A DNA stretch of 64,000 bases from positions 142,364 through 206,363 of the forward strand of contig NZ_BLAE01000003.1 in the NCBI RefSeq assembly GCF_009687865.1, given 5' to 3'. The notes below the pieces were generated by a model, which saw nothing but the letters and a program-made list of their open reading frames with translations, was not told the DNA's origin and searched no databases. The stretch comes from Acrocarpospora macrocephala (GTDB lineage Bacteria > Actinomycetota > Actinomycetes > Streptosporangiales > Streptosporangiaceae). Made by a program: the position numbers and the translations under genes. Shown here in pieces: positions 44,292 to 53,358 of this stretch (the stretch's first letter is position 1; each line of letters opens with the position of its first letter).

Positions 44292-46141
44292 GCCGGGACC
44301 TCGCTGCCGGTGAACCGGTCGGCCTGCAGCCGGAACAGGGTGGCGTAGCGGCCCTCGCGCGCCAGCAGGTGTTCGTGGGTGCCCTGCTCGACGATCCGGC
44401 CGTGTTCCAGGACGACGATCAGGTCGGCCTGGCGGACGGTGGAGAAGCGGTGCGAGATGAGCAGCGTGGTCGCGCCCTGGGTGAGGTCGGCGAAGGTGTC
44501 GAAGAACTGGGCTTCGGCGCGCACGTCGAGGCTGGCCGTGGGTTCGTCCAGGACGACGATGGGGGAGCCGTGGCGCAGCGCGAACAGCGCCCGGGCCAGC
44601 GCGACGCGCTGCCACTGGCCGCCGGACAGGTCGGTGCCGCCGGTCAGGTGGCGGGCCAGCGGGGTGTCCAGGCCGAGGGGGAGCGCGTCCAGGGTCTCGG
44701 TGAGGCCGACCGCCTCGGCCGCCGCCCGGATGCCGGCACGGTCGTCCATGGCGGCCACCGCGCCGAAGGCGATGTTGTCGGCGGCGGGGGCCTCGTACTT
44801 GGCGTAGTCCTGGAAGATCACGCCCAGTTTGGCGCGCCACACTTCGATCGGGTAGCTGGCGATGTCCACGCCGTCGGCGCGGATGGTGCCCGAGGTCGGC
44901 TCGTACAGGCGGGCCAGGAGCTTGACCAGGGTGGTCTTGCCCGCGCCGTTGAGGCCGACGATCGCGGTGCAGCGGCCGACCGGGAAGGTCAGGTTCAGGT
45001 TCTCGAAGATCGGGCGGCTCTGGCCCGGGTAGCGGAAGGTGACGTCGTCGAACTGGATCGTCCAGACCGGGTCCGGGATGCGGGACGGCGGCCACGGTTT
45101 CGACGCCGGTGCCGGCGGCGTCTCGATCCTGCGGGTGAAACGCAGGACCCGCTCGTAGGCCTCCATGCCGACCGCCGTCTGGAGGTCCGCCTCCGGGTAG
45201 TACTCCGACAGCCGGAGCGCGCCCAGGCAGGCCTGCATCACCAGGATGAACTGGGTGAGGGTGAGGGTTCCCGCCGCTCCCGCCGCGCCGAACACGGCCG
45301 CCATCACGGCGAGCGTCCACAGCGCGAACCCGACGAACGGCCACAGGTAGACGCGGCGGCGTTCGGCCCACATGGGTTTCAGCCAGGCCAGGTAGGACTC
45401 CCGCAGGCGGTCCCGCAACCAGCCGGCCAGGCCGAAGACGCGGATCTCCTTGCCCGCGGCGGGCTGGATGGCCAGGTCGCGGAAGTAGTCGCCCTTACGT
45501 TCCGCCGGGCCCAGGGCGAAGCGGACCTTGACGTACTTGCGGAGGCCGCCGCGCTGGCCGTACCGGAACAGGAGCACGGCGACGGCGAGGCCCGCGGCGG
45601 CGAGCCAGGAGAACATGACGCCGACCACGACCGCGTAGCCGGTCAGCTGGGTGTAGCGGGCCAGCAGGGCGAGCAGCCCGGCGCAGGCCTGGCCGGGGCT
45701 CTGCACGCCGAACTCCAGCTCGCGGGCCGCCGTCCGGAGGGCGTCCACCGACTCCTGGTCCTCCAGCGGCGCGATGCCCTCGCTGCGCAGCGCGGCGGCC
45801 ATCAGCTCGTCGTAGATCTGCCCGTCGATCCGGCGGGCCAGCAGCTCGCTCAGCGTGGACTGCAGCGGCGCGACGACCTGCTGCCCCACGAACGCCGCCG
45901 CGGCCACCACGAACACGGCGACCAGCGAGTCCCACGCGGCCGAATCCAGCCCATCCTGTACGGCCGCCGGCACCCGGCCCAGCACCACGCTGGTGGCCAC
46001 CACGAACACCACGGGCAGCAGGCCGAGCACCAGATTGACCAGAGCCAGCAGCGGGACGAGCCCGCCGCCGCCGCGCGGCACCTGCCGGGCGATGAGCCAC
46101 CGGGCCGCGAGCAGCTCACGCGGCTTGGACACCACGCGCAT
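44288..46141 (-). CDS. ABC exporter half-transporter A (copy 2)
   Basis: A 617-residue exporter half: membrane domain about residues 25-330, NBD about 360-600 with GLNGAGKTT, LSGGQWQRVALARALF, IVVLDEPTASLD and ISHRFSTVR. It parallels the 15817 protein throughout, for example YEAPAADNIAFGAVAAMDDRAGI and TPLARHLTGGTDLSGGQW. It is divergent from the ECF sigma gene across 149 bases. Likely a heterodimer with 42507-44291. Exporter duplication in a toxin cluster suggests export of two forms, or self-resistance. Confidence 0.88.
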   Translation of the reverse strand: MRVVSKPRELLAARWLIARQVPRGGGGLVPLLALVNLVLGLLPVVFVVATSVVLGRVPAAVQDGLDSAAWDSLVAVFVVAAAAFVGQQVVAPLQSTLSELLARRIDGQIYDELMAAALRSEGIAPLEDQESVDALRTAARELEFGVQSPGQACAGLLALLARYTQLTGYAVVVGVMFSWLAAAGLAVAVLLFRYGQRGGLRKYVKVRFALGPAERKGDYFRDLAIQPAAGKEIRVFGLAGWLRDRLRESYLAWLKPMWAERRRVYLWPFVGFALWTLAVMAAVFGAAGAAGTLTLTQFILVMQACLGALRLSEYYPEADLQTAVGMEAYERVLRFTRRIETPPAPASKPWPPSRIPDPVWTIQFDDVTFRYPGQSRPIFENLNLTFPVGRCTAIVGLNGAGKTTLVKLLARLYEPTSGTIRADGVDIASYPIEVWRAKLGVIFQDYAKYEAPAADNIAFGAVAAMDDRAGIRAAAEAVGLTETLDALPLGLDTPLARHLTGGTDLSGGQWQRVALARALFALRHGSPIVVLDEPTASLDVRAEAQFFDTFADLTQGATTLLISHRFSTVRQADLIVVLEHGRIVEQGTHEHLLAREGRYATLFRLQADRFTGSEVPA

Positions 46142-46290
46142 GCCACCTCCAGTTCTCCGACGTCACATGTACAGACCAGACACTCGCCCAAAACTCATCG
46201 GCCGCACTCAAAGATCAGGTAGGGACAACCACGGGAAGGATGATTACGGTGGGATCTGACAGTCTTGGCCGCCGGAGCAAGGAGTGTCAG

Positions 46291-47265
46291 ATGGCAGATC
46301 GTGAGGGTGACTTCACCCGCCTGGCCGATCCCTTCCGGCGCGAGCTGCTGGCGCACTGTTACGGCATCCTCGGCTCGGTGGACGAGGCCGAGGACCTGGT
46401 CCAGGAGACCTATCTGCGGGCGTGGCGGGCCTACGAGCAGTTCGAAGGGCGCTCGTCGATCCGTACCTGGCTGTACCGGATCGCCACCAACGCCTGCCTG
46501 ACCGCGGTGGAGCAGCGCAACCGGCGGCCGATGCCCACGGGGCTCGGCGGGCCCTGTGAGGACCCGGAACGGCTGCCTCCGGCCCAGCCGGAGATCCCCT
46601 GGCTCCAGCCGCTGCCGGACGCGCTGCTGCGCCCTGAGAGCGAGGACCCGGCCGCGATCGTCAACTCCCGCCAGACCGTGCGGCTGGCGATGGCCGCGGC
46701 GCTCCAGCACCTGCCGCCCCGGCAGCGCGCGGTGCTGCTGCTGCGCGACGTCTTCGAGTGGCGGGCCAACGAGGTGGCCGAGCTGCTGGGCACCACCACG
46801 GCCGCGGTCAACAGCATGCTGCAGCGGGCCAGGGCCCAGCTGGGCGAGGTCTCGGCCGACGACGACTACACCGAGCCGGCCAGGAGGGACCAGCGGGAGC
46901 TGCTGGACCGGTGGGCCGCCGCGATGGAGACGGCCGACGTGGCCGCGCTGATGCGGCTGCTCGAGGAGGACGCGGTCTGGGAGATGCCGCCGTTCGCGGC
47001 CTGGTTCAGTGGGCGCGAGGCGATCGGGCGGCTGATCGCCTCCCAGTGCCCGGCCGGTCCCGGCGACACGGTCATGGTGCCCACCCGGGCCAACGGGCAG
47101 CCCGCGTTCGCCTTCTACCTCCGCCAGGACGCCCAGGTGCACCGCGCCTACGCCATGCACGTGATGAGCCTGCGCAAGGGTTACGTCCACCGGGTGTCCG
47201 TTTTCTTCTCTCCCGAGCTGTTCGGCTCTTTTGGCCTGCCGATGGAGTACGCGGCGACCGGCTGA
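46291..47265 (+). CDS. ECF sigma factor with SnoaL-like C-terminal domain
   Basis: 324 residues. Region 2 (about 8-80): LADPFRRELLAHCYGILGSVDEAEDLVQETYLRAWRAYEQFEG, RTWLYRIATNACLTAVE. Region 4 (about 125-190): LPPRQRAVLLLRDVFEWRANEVAELLGTTTAAVNSMLQRARAQL. The last 120 residues (DRWAAAMETADVAALMRLLEEDAVWEMPPFAAWFSGREAIG) form an NTF2/SnoaL-type extension, which in ECF41/56-like sigmas regulates activity without a separate anti-sigma. ATG 46291 has AAGGAG seven bases upstream. It is a candidate to recognise the repeated AAGATGC-type promoters in this cluster. A weak version of that motif lies at 46211-46243, so it may drive itself. Confidence 0.85.
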   Translation: MADREGDFTRLADPFRRELLAHCYGILGSVDEAEDLVQETYLRAWRAYEQFEGRSSIRTWLYRIATNACLTAVEQRNRRPMPTGLGGPCEDPERLPPAQPEIPWLQPLPDALLRPESEDPAAIVNSRQTVRLAMAAALQHLPPRQRAVLLLRDVFEWRANEVAELLGTTTAAVNSMLQRARAQLGEVSADDDYTEPARRDQRELLDRWAAAMETADVAALMRLLEEDAVWEMPPFAAWFSGREAIGRLIASQCPAGPGDTVMVPTRANGQPAFAFYLRQDAQVHRAYAMHVMSLRKGYVHRVSVFFSPELFGSFGLPMEYAATG

Positions 47266-47286
47266 GCCCTCCGGACGGCAATTCAA

Positions 47287-47319
47287 AAGATGCGTCGCGG
47301 CCCTGTCCAGCCGACGATG
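47287..47319 (+). promoter_or_regulatory. Putative ECF-type promoter before epoxide hydrolase
   Basis: ACGGCA (47275-47280), six bases, AAGATGC (47287-47293), 18 bases, CGACGATG (47312-47319), 49 bases before ATG 47369. Closest match to the element at 37171. Confidence 0.5.
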
Positions 47320-47368
47320 AATAGGCGATGCCCGAAATGTCATGGCCTATTCTGGAAGGTGGCAGGAA

Positions 47369-48532
47369 ATGCGTCCTTTTCGCATTGAAATCCCGCAGGC
47401 CGATCTGGACGACCTGCACGACCGGCTGGCCAGGACCCGATGGCCCGCCGAGCCGCCCGGCGAGGGGTGGAGCCGCGGCGTCCCGCTCGCCTACCTCAAG
47501 GAACTGGCCGAGTACTGGCGGACCGGCTTCGACTGGCGCGCCGCCGAGGCGGCGCTGAACGAGCACCCCCAGTTCGTCACCGAGATCGACGGCGCCAACG
47601 TGCACTTCGTGCACGTGCGCTCGCCCGAACCCGACGCCATCCCGCTGATCATCACGCACGGCTGGCCGGGCTCGATCGCCGAGTTCATGGACGTGATCGG
47701 CCCGCTCACCGACCCCCGCGCGCACGGCGGCGACCCGTCCGAGGCCTTCCACGTGGTCATCCCGTCCCTGCCGGGCTTCAGCCTGTCCGGCCCGATCGCC
47801 GACACCGGCTGGGACTCCTGGCGGATCGCCCGCGCCTGGGCGGAGCTGATGCGCAGCCTCGGCTACCAGCGTTACGTCGCCCAGGGCTCCGACTGGGGCA
47901 TGATGATCTCCTTCCAGCTGGCCCAGGTGGCCCCGGAGAACGTCATCGGCGTGCACGTGAACATGCTGGTCACCTTCCCCTCCGGCGACCCGGCCGACAT
48001 GGCCGCGCTCACGCCTACAGAGCTGGCGGGGCTCGGCCGGCTGCTCAACTTCGACCAGGAGCTGTCGGCCTACTTCAAGCTCCAGGCGACCCGCCCGAAC
48101 ACGCTCGGGTACGCGCTGACCGACTCGCCCGTCGGCCAGCTCGCCTGGATCGCTGAAAGATTCATGGACTGGACCGACGCGGAGAAGGCCCCCGAGGACG
48201 CCGTGGACCGGGACCAGATGCTCACCAACGTCTCCCTCTACTGGTTCACCCGCACCGCCCTCTCCTCCAGCTCGCTCTACTACGAGAGCACCGACCGGAC
48301 CGCCCAGAACGTGGCCGCCGGGTTCGGCGGCCCGTGGCCGGTCACCATGCCGGTCGGCGTGGCCGTCTTCGCCGGTGACGCCACCGCCCCGATCAGGGCC
48401 TGGGCGGACCGGATCGTCCCCACCATCACCCACTGGAGCGAGCTCCCGCGCGGCGGCCACTTCGGCGCGATGGAGGAGCCCGACCTGTACGTGGGCGACG
48501 TCCGCGCCTTCGGCCGGTCCCTGCGCGCCTGA
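47369..48532 (+). CDS. Epoxide hydrolase (enediyne SgcF/NcsF2-like)
   Basis: A 387-residue microsomal-type epoxide hydrolase. The N-terminal EHN lid reads [25 protein letters not shown] with [20 protein letters not shown]; the alpha/beta-hydrolase core has oxyanion motif [11 protein letters not shown], nucleophile Asp175 in [12 protein letters not shown] and His in [13 protein letters not shown]. Enzymes of this type open the epoxide on the nine-membered enediyne core to a vicinal diol. It starts at ATG 47369 after GGAAGG and has its own promoter and terminator hairpin. It is unrelated in detail to the secreted hydrolase at 20805. Confidence 0.9.
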   Translation: MRPFRIEIPQADLDDLHDRLARTRWPAEPPGEGWSRGVPLAYLKELAEYWRTGFDWRAAEAALNEHPQFVTEIDGANVHFVHVRSPEPDAIPLIITHGWPGSIAEFMDVIGPLTDPRAHGGDPSEAFHVVIPSLPGFSLSGPIADTGWDSWRIARAWAELMRSLGYQRYVAQGSDWGMMISFQLAQVAPENVIGVHVNMLVTFPSGDPADMAALTPTELAGLGRLLNFDQELSAYFKLQATRPNTLGYALTDSPVGQLAWIAERFMDWTDAEKAPEDAVDRDQMLTNVSLYWFTRTALSSSSLYYESTDRTAQNVAAGFGGPWPVTMPVGVAVFAGDATAPIRAWADRIVPTITHWSELPRGGHFGAMEEPDLYVGDVRAFGRSLRA

Positions 48533-48543
48533 ACGTTTCATCC

Positions 48544-48571
48544 GCCGGCCCGGGGGCGCCCCCGGCCCGGC
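48544..48571 (+). terminator. Hairpin after epoxide hydrolase
   Basis: A perfect palindrome CCGGGGGCGCCCCCGG (48550-48565) extends past one mismatch by GCCGG/CCGGC, 12 bases after the stop codon. No T run. Confidence 0.6.
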
Positions 48572-48628
48572 AGGCTCGCGGCGGTGAATTCCGGCGCGAA
48601 TTCCACGACCGCGTAATTAGCGCGGGGC

Positions 48629-48655
48629 GCGTTTTCCAGGCACCCCGGAAAACGC
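48629..48655. promoter_or_regulatory. Inverted repeat upstream of second flavin monooxygenase
   Basis: GCGTTTTCC and GGAAAACGC flank nine bases, 37 bases before GTG 48692. It could be an operator or a leader hairpin. Confidence 0.3.
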
Positions 48656-48691
48656 CACGCATCGTTATTCGCACCCATTTAGGAGGCCCGG

Positions 48692-49867
48692 GTGAAACAC
48701 GCCCAAGCGCCAGCCCAGGAAGAGCTCGTACGGCGCGCGGCGGAGCTGGTTCCCCTGCTCCAGGCGAACGCGCTCGCCACCGAGGACGGCCGGCTGCTGA
48801 CGCCCGACTCGCTCGACGCGCTCCGCGACTCCGGCGTCTTCCGGATGCGCGTCCCCGCCCGCTACGGCGGCTACGAGAGCGACGCCCGCACGATGGTCCG
48901 GGTGGCCACCGAACTCGGCCGGGGCGACGGCTCCACCTCGTGGACCGCGTCCGTCTGGTGGATCACGTCGTGGATGGCCGCCATGTTCCCCGACGAGGTC
49001 CAGGACGAGGTCTTCGACTCCCCGGACACCCGCCTGTGCGGCACGCTCAGCCCGACCGGCATGGCCGTACGGCGGAACGGCGGCGCCGTCCTGAACGGCA
49101 AGTGGGGCTTCATGAGCGGCGCCCGCCACAGCCAGTGGCAGGTGATCGTCGCGGTCACGCCCACCGCCGACGGCGGCCACGAGCCCATCATGGCCCTGGT
49201 CCCGCTGTCCGACCTGCAGATCGTGGACGACTGGTTCACCTCGGGTCTGCGCGGCACCGGCAGCATCACCACGATCGCCCAGGACGTGTTCATCCCCGAG
49301 GAGCGCATCCTCTCGATGGGCGCCATCCTGCACGAGCAGTACGCCTCCAAGCTCAACGCCGACAGCGCGATCTACCGCAACCCGCTGCTCCCGGTGGCCT
49401 CGGCCTCCTCGGTCGGCACCGTGGTCGGCATGGCCAAGGGCGCCTGGGACGCGTTCTTCCGGCGGCTGCCCGAGCGGCACATCACCTACACCGCCTACAC
49501 CAGCCAGAAGGACGCCCCGCTCACCCACTTCCAGGTGGCGGAGGCGGCGCTGCTGATCGACGAGGCCGAGTTCCACGCCCTGCGCCTGGCCGGGCAGGTG
49601 GACGAGAAGTCCGGGACGCAGTGGACGGCCGAGGAGCGGGCCCGCGCCCGCGCCGACATGGGCGCGGTCTGCGACCTGGCCAAGCGTGCGGTGGACCTGC
49701 TCACCACGGCGAGCGGCGGCTCGTCCATCTACAGCGACGTGCCGATGCAGCGGATCCAGCGCGACATGCAGGCGGTCAACCTGCACGCGCTCATGCATCC
49801 GGACACCAATCGGGAGCTCTACGGCCGCATCCTGTGCGGGATGCCGCCCAACACCTTCTACCTCTAG
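48692..49867 (+). CDS. Acyl-CoA dehydrogenase-fold flavin monooxygenase 2
   Basis: A 391-residue paralogue of the 41246 protein with the same blocks: MRVPARYGGYESDARTMVRVATELGRGDGSTSWTASVWW, LNGKWGFMSGARHSQW, GLRGTGSITTIAQDVFIP, TASGGSSIYSDVPMQRIQRDMQAVNLHAL. GTG 48692 has a consensus AGGAGG. It probably shares the flavin reductase at 32999. It heads a four-gene run (flavin monooxygenase, FAD hydroxylase, CMD protein, MFS), suggesting a late tailoring branch. The aromatic substrate is unidentified. Confidence 0.82.
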   Translation: MKHAQAPAQEELVRRAAELVPLLQANALATEDGRLLTPDSLDALRDSGVFRMRVPARYGGYESDARTMVRVATELGRGDGSTSWTASVWWITSWMAAMFPDEVQDEVFDSPDTRLCGTLSPTGMAVRRNGGAVLNGKWGFMSGARHSQWQVIVAVTPTADGGHEPIMALVPLSDLQIVDDWFTSGLRGTGSITTIAQDVFIPEERILSMGAILHEQYASKLNADSAIYRNPLLPVASASSVGTVVGMAKGAWDAFFRRLPERHITYTAYTSQKDAPLTHFQVAEAALLIDEAEFHALRLAGQVDEKSGTQWTAEERARARADMGAVCDLAKRAVDLLTTASGGSSIYSDVPMQRIQRDMQAVNLHALMHPDTNRELYGRILCGMPPNTFYL

Positions 49868-49878
49868 AGGAGCTGACC

Positions 49879-51180
49879 ATGCGGAACCGCGCGGTGGTGC
49901 TGGGCGGCGGGATGGCCGGCCTGGTGGCCGCCAAGGTGCTGTCGGAGCAATTCGAGCAAGTCCTGCTGGTGGACCGTGACCAGCTGGCCGGGGTGGACGA
50001 GCCGCGCCGGGGCGTTCCGCAGGGGGCGCACGCGCACGGCCTGCTGGCCAAGGGCCAGGAGGTGCTGGAGGGCATGTTCCCCGGCCTGACCGGGGAGCTG
50101 GCCGACGCCGGTATCCCCATGGGGGACATGGGCGTCAACCTGCGCTGGTATTTCAACGGCCGCAGGCTCCAGCCGTACGAGACCGGGCTGAAGGTGATCT
50201 CGGCCACCCGGCCGGAGCTGGAGAGCGCGGTGCGGGACCGGGTGCGGGCGCTGCCCAATGTCACGTTCCTGGAGAACCGCGCGATCCTCGCGCTCACCGT
50301 CACGGCGGACCGGAGCCGCGTCACCGGGGTGACGATCGAGGGCGAGGAGATCTCCGCCGACCTGGTGGTGGACGCGACCGGGCGCGGTTCGCGCACCCCC
50401 GCCTGGCTGGCCGAGCTGGGCTACCCGCGCCCCGAGGAGGACCGCGTCAAGATCGGCCTGTCGTACACCACCTGCCACTTCCGGCTGCGCGAGAACGTGC
50501 TCGGCGAGGACATGGCGATCCTGTGCGTGGCCACCCCGGAGAACCCGCGCGGCGCGTTCTTCTCCCGCCTGAACGACCGCTACCTGCTCTCGCTCACCGG
50601 CATGCTGGGCGACCAGGCCCCGACCGACCAGGAAGGCCACCTGGCCTTCGTCAAGTCGCTGGTCGTGCCGGACATCTACGACGCCGTGCACGACGCGACG
50701 CTGCTGGACGAGCGGGTGGCGTTCCGCTACCCGGCCAGCGTGTGGAAGCACTACGAGCGGCTGGCCCGCTTCCCGCAGGGGCTGCTGGTGGTGGGCGACG
50801 GCGTGTGCAGCTTCAACCCGGTGTACGGCCAGGGCATGACGGTCGCCGCGCTGGAGGGCCTCACCCTGCGCGAGCACCTGAAGGGCGGCGGCCTGCCGGA
50901 CGCCAAGGCGTTCTTCACCGACGTGGCCAAGGTCATCGAGGCGCCCTGGGGCGTCTCGGTCGGCGGCGACCTCAGCTACCCGGGCGTGGAGGGCGAGCGG
51001 AACGAGCAGGTGCGGATGGCCAACGAGTACATGGACCGGCTGCGCGCGGCGGCCGAGCACGACGGGACCATCACGGCCGCGTTCCTGCGGGTGGCCGGGC
51101 TCATCGATCCGGTGGAGACCCTGATGAGCCCGGAAATGGCGGAGCGCGTCGCCCGCGCCGCCGAGACTCAGAACGCGTAG
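49879..51180 (+). CDS. FAD-dependent monooxygenase/oxidoreductase (group A-like)
   Basis: 433 residues. An N-terminal Rossmann motif VVLGGGMAGLVAAKVL and strand VLLVDRD bind ADP of FAD. RRGVPQGAHAHGLLAKGQ and LVVDATGRGSRTPAWL follow, and the second FAD motif reads LLVVGDGVCSFNPVYGQGM. This matches the FAD hydroxylase/halogenase-like family of tailoring enzymes, which take their own NAD(P)H. No halogenase WxWxIP motif is seen. GAGGAG precedes ATG 49879, 11 bases after the previous stop. It could also be an FAD-dependent dehydrogenase. Confidence 0.8.
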   Translation: MRNRAVVLGGGMAGLVAAKVLSEQFEQVLLVDRDQLAGVDEPRRGVPQGAHAHGLLAKGQEVLEGMFPGLTGELADAGIPMGDMGVNLRWYFNGRRLQPYETGLKVISATRPELESAVRDRVRALPNVTFLENRAILALTVTADRSRVTGVTIEGEEISADLVVDATGRGSRTPAWLAELGYPRPEEDRVKIGLSYTTCHFRLRENVLGEDMAILCVATPENPRGAFFSRLNDRYLLSLTGMLGDQAPTDQEGHLAFVKSLVVPDIYDAVHDATLLDERVAFRYPASVWKHYERLARFPQGLLVVGDGVCSFNPVYGQGMTVAALEGLTLREHLKGGGLPDAKAFFTDVAKVIEAPWGVSVGGDLSYPGVEGERNEQVRMANEYMDRLRAAAEHDGTITAAFLRVAGLIDPVETLMSPEMAERVARAAETQNA

Positions 51181-51184
51181 TCCG

Positions 51185-52102
51185 GTGGTCGTCAAGAAGG
51201 CGTTGCGGAGGTCCCTCGCCCAGGTCCGGCATGTCACGCCGGTTCCGCCAGGGGCGGCGAGGGGGCTGGTGGCGGACGTGTACGCCCAGGTGGAACGCGA
51301 TTTCGGGATGCTGGCCCCGCCGGTCGCGCTGCATTCGGCCGCGCCGGAGGTGATGGCCGGGGTCTGGATGCTGCTGCGCGAGTCCCTGCTCGCCCAGGGG
51401 CTCGTGTCGCGCGCGGCCAAGGAGCTGGTGGCCACCGAGGTCTCTCGCGCCAACGCCTGCCCCTACTGCGTGGACGTGCACGGCGCGACCCTGCGCGGCC
51501 TGGGCGGGCCCGCTCCGGCCATGCCGGAGCCGGGCCCCGAGGTCATCGGGACGCGGCTGACGTTCCATTACCTCAATCGCATGGTCAACGTGTTCCTCGG
51601 CGAATCCCCGCTCCCGCCCGCCGTGCCCGGGGCCGTGCGCGGCGGCGCGCTGCGCGTCCTCGGCTCGATGATGGGTTCGTCGGCGCGCCGGTCGCGGCCG
51701 CCGGGCGACTCGCTCGGGCTGCTGCCGGACGCGCCGCTGCCAGCCGATCTGCACTGGGCGGAGGGGAACCCGTACGTGGCGGGCGCGGTCGCCCGGGCGA
51801 CCGCGGCCGTCTCCCAGGCCGGGGAGCGCTCGGTGCCCGAGCCGGTCCGGGAGCTCGTCACCGCCGAGGTGGCGAAATGGGACGGGACCCCGCCGGGTCC
51901 GAGCCGCGCGTGGTGCGAGGACGCGGTGGCCGCGCTCGCCCCCGCGCACCGGCCCACCGGCCGCCTGGCGCTGCTCACCGCGATGGCCTCCTACCAGGCC
52001 GGGACAGCGGTGGGCGACGTCCAGGCGGACGACCGCGGGCTCCTCGAAATCACCGCCTGGGCGAGCATGGTGGCGGCCCGCGCTCGCTCGGGCGGTTCCT
52101 AG
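51185..52102 (+). CDS. Carboxymuconolactone decarboxylase/AhpD-like protein
   Basis: A 305-residue protein whose first half has the AhpD-type redox site CPYCVDVHGAT (Cys91, Cys94, His98) in an all-helical CMD fold. The second half (about 190-300) is a further helical repeat without CxxC. Members with CxxC reduce peroxides or disulfides, so a protective or redox role in an enediyne cluster is reasonable. GTG 51185 is four bases after the FAD gene stop. The substrate is unknown. Confidence 0.75.
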   Translation: MVVKKALRRSLAQVRHVTPVPPGAARGLVADVYAQVERDFGMLAPPVALHSAAPEVMAGVWMLLRESLLAQGLVSRAAKELVATEVSRANACPYCVDVHGATLRGLGGPAPAMPEPGPEVIGTRLTFHYLNRMVNVFLGESPLPPAVPGAVRGGALRVLGSMMGSSARRSRPPGDSLGLLPDAPLPADLHWAEGNPYVAGAVARATAAVSQAGERSVPEPVRELVTAEVAKWDGTPPGPSRAWCEDAVAALAPAHRPTGRLALLTAMASYQAGTAVGDVQADDRGLLEITAWASMVAARARSGGS

Positions 52103-52161
52103 GCGGTCTTGAGCGGCCTGGCGGTTCGTGGGCGGTTTGCAGGCGGCGGCTTTGGAGGGAT

Positions 52162-53358
52162 ATGAACCCCTGGCGCGCTCTCGCGGTGTTGTGCGTGACC
52201 AATTTCCTGATCCTTGTCGACACCACGATCGTGAACACGGCCGCCCCCTCGATCATGACCTCGCTCGGCGCGGGCGTCGGGCAGATCGTCTGGATCCTCA
52301 ACGGCTACCTGCTCGCCTTCGCCTCCCTCCTGATCGTCTTCGGCCGGGTCGGCGACCTGCTCGGCCCGCGCAACGTGTTCGCGGCGGGCCTGGCCGTCTT
52401 CACCGGCGCGTCCCTGCTGTGCGCGCTGTCGGCCGGCCCGGGCCTGCTCATCGCGGCCAGGGTCGTGCAGGGCGTCGGCGCGGCGGCGCTCGTCCCGCAG
52501 GCCCTCGCGCTCATCTCGGCGATCTTCCCGGCCGACCGGCGCGGCCTCGCCCTCGGCATCTTCACCGCCGTGGCCGGGGTCGCCTCGGTCGGCGGCCCGA
52601 CCTTCGGCGGCCTGCTCGTCACCCGGTACGGCTGGCAGTCGGTCTTCCTCATCAACCTGCCGGTCGGCCTCGCCGCGCTGCCCCTGGCCCTGCGCCTCAT
52701 CCCCGACCTGCGCCCGCCGCGCCCGCAGCGCGTCACCGCGGTGCCCGGCCTGTTCCGCCACCGCGACTTCACCCTGGCCGTCGCGATCACCGCGATCACG
52801 TCCTTCTCCCTGTACGGCCTGCTCCTGGTCTACGTCATCGACACCCAGACCGTCCTGGGCATGACCCCGCTGATGTCCGGCGTGACCGCCCTCCCCATGA
52901 CACTCGCGCTGACCGCCCTGGCGCCCCTGTCGGGCAAGCTGGCCGACCGCGTCGGCGGGCGCATCCCCTTGGCGGCCGGGCTCACCCTCTACGCGCTCGG
53001 CGTCCTCGCCCTGGCCGTGCAGAGCACGTACCCGATCCCGCTCGCCGTCATCGGCACAGGTATGGGCCTGGCCTTCGCGCCCGCCACCATCGAAGGGCTG
53101 CGCGCGATCCCGCCGCACCTGGCCGGGGTGGCCTCGGGCACGCTGAACACCGCCCGCCAGCTCGGCGGCGCGCTGGGAGCCTTCACGATCGGCGCGCTGG
53201 ACGCCGCCAAACCCGCGCTCGGCCTGGTCGCCGCCCTGATCGGCGCCGGCGTGGTGCTGGCCCTGTTCATGTCTGCGCGCGAGGCCGCACCACCGCCCGG
53301 GCCGCGTACGCCGCGTACGCCAGCAGCCCCGCCCCCAACAGGAGCAGCAGCCCCGTGA
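52162..53358 (+). CDS. MFS exporter (DHA2/EmrB-like, shortened)
   Basis: 398 residues, about 12 helices. The N-terminal half has VTNFLILVDTTIVNTAAPSI and motif A GRVGDLLGPRN, and motif C-like VGGPTFGGLLVTRYGWQSVFLINLPVG identifies a drug-proton antiporter of the QacA/EmrB type. After the sixth helix the usual pair of extra helices is missing, so it has 12 rather than 14. GGAGGG precedes ATG 52162. The C-terminal Pro/Ala-rich tail overlaps the convergent gene at 53267 by 92 bases. Probable role: export of the product, as with SgcB-type carriers. Confidence 0.85.
   Translation: MNPWRALAVLCVTNFLILVDTTIVNTAAPSIMTSLGAGVGQIVWILNGYLLAFASLLIVFGRVGDLLGPRNVFAAGLAVFTGASLLCALSAGPGLLIAARVVQGVGAAALVPQALALISAIFPADRRGLALGIFTAVAGVASVGGPTFGGLLVTRYGWQSVFLINLPVGLAALPLALRLIPDLRPPRPQRVTAVPGLFRHRDFTLAVAITAITSFSLYGLLLVYVIDTQTVLGMTPLMSGVTALPMTLALTALAPLSGKLADRVGGRIPLAAGLTLYALGVLALAVQSTYPIPLAVIGTGMGLAFAPATIEGLRAIPPHLAGVASGTLNTARQLGGALGAFTIGALDAAKPALGLVAALIGAGVVLALFMSAREAAPPPGPRTPRTPAAPPPTGAAAP

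Noticed and set aside
48544..48655. Repeat-rich stretch considered as a possible CRISPR or REP-like element.
   Set aside because: Only two unrelated hairpins are present, explained by a terminator and a short inverted repeat. No periodic repeat-spacer structure exists here or elsewhere in the window.
52099..53118. A 339-residue minus-strand frame opposite the MFS gene.
   Set aside because: Its composition (Asp, Arg, Gly, Gln) is typical of antisense shadows, and the MFS helices on the plus strand are clear.
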